The position numbers and the translations under genes are program-made. From an uncultured bacterium (lineage in GTDB: Bacteria; Bacillota; Clostridia; Oscillospirales; Ruminococcaceae): 8,818 bases of DNA. The notes under the pieces are model-generated. The model searched no databases and had not been told where the DNA came from. It worked only from the letters and a program-made list of their open reading frames with translations. Numbering within the stretch: position 1 is the first letter of the stretch; every line of letters begins with the position of its first letter. Below are positions 6,301 through 8,818 of this stretch, in pieces. The stretch is from the NCBI GenBank assembly GCA_934845495.1, contig CAKWRB010000048.1:1-8818 (forward strand). The letters run 5' to 3'.

Positions 6301-7250
6301 GCGCCGACCAGTTCCTTTCTCACTGCTTCCAGCAGCAGTTCTTTGGCATGCTCCAGCGGGCCGGGCACATTGCATCCGGCCGCCCGGATGTGTCCGCCGC
6401 CGCCAAAGGTCTCGCAGATGGCGGAGGCATTCACCGCCTCGCCGGTACGCACCGAGATCTTATAGGTGCCAGACGGGTTTTCCCGGAAGGCCACTGCCAC
6501 ATCGACCCCCTCAATACGGCGGGGGATCGAAACAATGCCCTCCAGGTCCTCCACCTTGGCCCCCAGCTCATCGAGCAGAGCCCGGGACATGACGATGGTG
6601 GCACAGCGGTCCTCAAAGTGGTACTCCAGGGTATCCATAATGCGATTTTCCAGTGCCATCCGCTTGCGGGAAACGGTCTCGAACAGGTCGTTGGTGATCC
6701 GGGCGCTGTCGGCGCCGGCCTCCATCAGTTCCGCGGCAGTGCGCAGGGTGTTTGCTGTGGTGTTGGAATACCGGAAGCAGCCGGTATCGGTAACACAGCC
6801 GGTAAACAGCGCATCTGCCATGGGCTTGGTCACCGGCACACCCAGATGCCGGATCACCGAGGCCATCACCTCACAGGCTGCCGCAGCGCGGTCGTCCAGC
6901 AGGGTGAGTTTGGCATAGTCAGAATTGCTGACATGGTGATCGATGCAGAGATCCACCCGGTCGGCATACTGTTCCAGAGCCGGTCCGAGCAGCCCCGGAT
7001 TGGCAACATCCACGGCAATGATCAGCTGGGGTTCAAACTCCGGCATCTCGATCCCGGCATGAATGTAGGAAAACTTCTCCGGCAGGGGGTCGGAACAGCG
7101 CACCGCTGCCCGGCGGCCCAGCTGGGTGAGGGCATGGTAGAGCCCGTATGCCGCACCAACGGTATCCCCATCCGGGGACTTATGGCAGAGGATCAAGATG
7201 TCGTCCGCTGTGCCCAGCAGCATGCAGCAGTTGTGAATATCGGTAAACAT
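6297..7250 (-). CDS. nrnA: DHH/DHHA1 phosphoesterase, NrnA-like nano-RNase / pAp phosphatase
   Basis: A 317-aa cytoplasmic DHH-superfamily enzyme. Its relatives (B. subtilis NrnA/YtqI, Mycoplasma and Mycobacterium homologues) degrade very short RNAs, and several also dephosphorylate 3'-phosphoadenosine 5'-phosphate or hydrolyse cyclic dinucleotides; which activity dominates here cannot be read. The DHH domain (about 15-190) has the metal ligands HKSPDGD (23-29), Asp81, DHH at 104-106 and TDTGCFRYS (154-162). The DHHA1 domain (about 210-315) has the substrate-binding GGGGHIRAAG (283-292). The ATG at 7250 has AAAAGGAG 6 nt upstream; this site overlaps the rbfA stop codon, so the two are probably coupled. 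The 3' end overlaps truB by 4 nt. The rbfA-nrnA-truB order is common in Firmicutes. Confidence 0.92.
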   Translation of the reverse strand: MFTDIHNCCMLLGTADDILILCHKSPDGDTVGAAYGLYHALTQLGRRAAVRCSDPLPEKFSYIHAGIEMPEFEPQLIIAVDVANPGLLGPALEQYADRVDLCIDHHVSNSDYAKLTLLDDRAAAACEVMASVIRHLGVPVTKPMADALFTGCVTDTGCFRYSNTTANTLRTAAELMEAGADSARITNDLFETVSRKRMALENRIMDTLEYHFEDRCATIVMSRALLDELGAKVEDLEGIVSIPRRIEGVDVAVAFRENPSGTYKISVRTGEAVNASAICETFGGGGHIRAAGCNVPGPLEHAKELLLEAVRKELVGA

Positions 7251-7262
7251 AGGCCGCTCCTT

Positions 7263-7604
7263 TTATTTATCCAGGTCGTAGAGGATCCGGGCGATGTCTG
7301 CACTGTATTCAATGGAGTCATCGCTGATGAAGTGGAATTCCGGTGTCCGGCGCATCTTGAGCCGGTTTCCGATCTCCCGACGGATAAAACCAGCGGCACT
7401 GCGGAGTCCTTCCACTGCCCGGTTGGCAGCTTCCAGTCCCTCCAGCGAACTGATATAAACCTTGCAGTAGGACTGATCCCCGGACAGATCCACCTTGACA
7501 ATGCTGAGCATACCGGTGATGCGGGGGTCCTTGAGCATACGGAAAATATCGGTGAGTTCCCGACGGATATCCTCCGTCAGGCGGTCATGTCTGTGAGAAG
7601 CCAT
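7263..7604 (-). CDS. rbfA: 30S ribosome-binding factor A
   Basis: A 113-aa single-domain KH-type protein that binds the free 30S subunit during late 16S rRNA maturation. Family features are the N-terminal RHDRLTEDIRREL (5-17), KDPRITGMLSIVKVDLSGD (25-43), the AxG-type interrupted helix near AAGFIRREIG (70-79), and RTPEFHFISDDSIE (86-99). The length is typical. The ATG at 7604 has AGGAGG 7 nt upstream (7617-7612). It lies 84 nt after infB and 12 nt before nrnA. Its position next to infB is conserved across most bacteria. Confidence 0.96.
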   Translation of the reverse strand: MASHRHDRLTEDIRRELTDIFRMLKDPRITGMLSIVKVDLSGDQSYCKVYISSLEGLEAANRAVEGLRSAAGFIRREIGNRLKMRRTPEFHFISDDSIEYSADIARILYDLDK

Positions 7605-7626
7605 CTCGCAGCCTCCTTTTTAAGAC

Positions 7627-7661
7627 GGCGAAGCGGGGCGGATCCGTTTATCCGCTCCGCC
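7627..7661 (-). repeat. GC-rich hairpin in the infB-rbfA gap
   Basis: On the minus strand GGCGGAGCGG (7661-7652) pairs with CCGCTTCGCC (7636-7627) over 10 positions, one of them G-U, around a 15-nt loop. A smaller alternative pairs 7640-7645 with 7650-7655 (GCGGAT with ATCCGC). Only GTCTT follows on the minus strand, with no real T-run, so it is not a standard intrinsic terminator. It may be a processing or mRNA-stability hairpin, or a weak attenuator, between infB and rbfA. Confidence 0.45.
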
Positions 7662-7688
7662 TGCCGATCGGGTTTATTTTGGTGCAGA

Positions 7689-8818
7689 TCAGTCGCGGTA
7701 CTCTTCGGTGATATAGGCCTCGAAGATATCGCCTTCCTTGATGTCTGCAAACTTTTCGAGAGTTACGCCGCACTCATAGCCCTTGGCCACTTCCTTGGCG
7801 TCGTCCTTAAAGCGCTTCAGGCTGGACATCTCGTCCTCTGCCACCACGATGCCATCCCGTACTACGCGGATCTTGGCATTTCGGGCCAGCTTGCCATCGA
7901 GCACATAGCAGCCCGCTACGGTGCCGACGCTGGAGATCTTGTACACCAGACGAACCTCGGCACGGCCCAGGTCCACATCGCGGTACTTGGGAGCCAGCAT
8001 GCCCTTCATGGCATCGGTGATCTCGTTGATGGCATCGTAGATGATGCGGTAGAGACGGATCTCCACATCCTCACGGTCGGCCATCTCCTTGGCAACGGGA
8101 TCGGGACGGACATTGAAGCCGACGATGATGGCGTTGGAAGCGTTGGCCAGCATAACATCCGACTCGCTTACCGCACCAACGGCACCGTGGATGACCTTAA
8201 CCCGGACCTCCTCGTTGGAGATCTTCTCCAGCGACTGCTTCACGGCCTCAACCGAGCCCTGTACATCTGCCTTGACGATGATGGGCAGCTCCTTCATCTC
8301 ACCCTCGGAGATCTGGGAGAACAGGTTATCCAGAGTTACCTTGCGGTAGGCGCTGAACTGCTCCTCCTTGGCCTCGTGCTTGCGCTGCTCTACCAGCTCC
8401 TTGGCCAGGCGCTCGTCCTCAACAGCATGGAAGGTATCGCCAGCTGCGGGAACCTCGGCCAGACCGGTGATCTCCACCGGCTTGGATGGGCCGGCAGCCT
8501 GGATGCGGTTGCCACGGTCGTCCAGCATCACGCGGACACGGCCCAGAGCTGCTCCGGCAATGATCACATCGCCGGTGTGCAGGGTACCGTTCTGTACCAG
8601 CATGGTGGCAACAGGGCCACGGCCCTTGTCCAGACGGGCCTCGATCACAGTACCGGTTGCCATGCGGTTGGGGTTGGCCTTGAGCTCCTGTACCTCAGCT
8701 ACCAGGTTGATCATCTCCAGCAGAGTGTCGATGTTCTCACCGGTCTTGGCGGATACAGGCACACAGATCACATCGCCGCCCCACTCCTCGGGCACCAGGC
8801 CGTACTCGGTCAGCTCCT
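7689..8818 (-). CDS. infB: Translation initiation factor IF-2, C-terminal part (cut by window edge)
   Basis: About 375 C-terminal residues of the GTPase that brings initiator fMet-tRNA to the 30S subunit and promotes 50S joining. The frame stays open to the edge, and the first codons read [14 protein letters not shown], typical of IF-2; the GTG at 8795 is an internal valine, not a start. Visible parts: the end of the G domain with the G5 motif VSAKTG (about residues 21-26 of the visible part), domain II beginning near [20 protein letters not shown], domain III with [15 protein letters not shown], and domain IV (the fMet-tRNA binding C2 domain) with [11 protein letters not shown] and [10 protein letters not shown] before the end at EEYRD. 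The P-loop, G3 and G4 motifs are outside the window. It is the first visible gene of the operon, whose upstream part probably holds nusA. Confidence 0.98.
   Translation of the reverse strand, partial: ELTEYGLVPEEWGGDVICVPVSAKTGENIDTLLEMINLVAEVQELKANPNRMATGTVIEARLDKGRGPVATMLVQNGTLHTGDVIIAGAALGRVRVMLDDRGNRIQAAGPSKPVEITGLAEVPAAGDTFHAVEDERLAKELVEQRKHEAKEEQFSAYRKVTLDNLFSQISEGEMKELPIIVKADVQGSVEAVKQSLEKISNEEVRVKVIHGAVGAVSESDVMLANASNAIIVGFNVRPDPVAKEMADREDVEIRLYRIIYDAINEITDAMKGMLAPKYRDVDLGRAEVRLVYKISSVGTVAGCYVLDGKLARNAKIRVVRDGIVVAEDEMSSLKRFKDDAKEVAKGYECGVTLEKFADIKEGDIFEAYITEEYRD

Noticed and set aside
6301..6375. Longer TruB starting at 6375
   Set aside because: The extension overlaps nrnA by 75 nt and is unlike TruB; the ATGA overlap at 6300-6297 gives a natural coupled start.
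4568..6465. Two overlapping long + strand open frames (4568-5794 and 5356-6465) antisense to ribF and truB
   Set aside because: Both cross gene boundaries, lack family similarity and ribosome binding sites, and lie opposite well-supported enzymes.
8793..8795. GTG at 8795 as the start of a short infB
   Set aside because: The frame stays open to the edge and the codons upstream (ELTEYGL) continue the normal IF-2 sequence, so this is an internal valine.

Overview
The window looks like a moderately GC-rich chromosome segment from a Clostridia-type Firmicute. The best guess is the Oscillospiraceae/Ruminococcaceae (Faecalibacterium or Gemmiger-like gut bacteria). This rests on the conserved gene order infB-rbfA-nrnA-truB-ribF-rpsO-pnp, strong AGGAGG-type ribosome binding sites, TTG start codons and GC-rich third codon positions. 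The genus is inference; no marker in the window fixes it.

Every gene I can support is on the minus strand, so transcription runs from right (8818) to left (1). From right to left: the C-terminal part of infB (translation initiation factor IF-2, cut by the window edge), rbfA (30S maturation factor), nrnA (DHH/DHHA1 nano-RNase/pAp phosphatase), truB (tRNA pseudouridine-55 synthase), ribF (bifunctional riboflavin kinase/FAD synthetase), rpsO (ribosomal protein S15), pnp (polynucleotide phosphorylase), and a CNNM/CBS-domain membrane protein of the HlyC/CorC family. The first seven are the downstream half of the widespread nusA-infB translation and RNA-metabolism operon. Initiation, ribosome maturation, tRNA modification and RNA turnover are therefore made from one locus. 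The last gene is a separate unit, with its own promoter and terminator.

The spacing and signals suggest sub-operons. infB, rbfA, nrnA, truB and ribF follow each other with gaps of 84, 12, -4 (overlap) and 26 nt and no clear terminator between them. A strong sigma-A-like promoter (TTTACA-17-TACAAT) inside the 3' end of ribF should give rpsO-pnp a dedicated transcript with a leader of about 114 nt. A terminator-like hairpin lies just after rpsO, and a long imperfect hairpin of about 63 nt lies between it and pnp. pnp ends at a good intrinsic terminator. The CorC-family gene then has a TTGAGA-17-TAAAAT promoter and its own intrinsic terminator.

The left 180 nt hold no convincing gene but contain a dense set of nested, partly mutually exclusive inverted repeats, possibly a small repeat element or a structured RNA. 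I see no CRISPR array, tRNA/rRNA, transposase, phage gene or defence system. The core is ordinary housekeeping; the points worth a second look are in the intergenic RNA structures.
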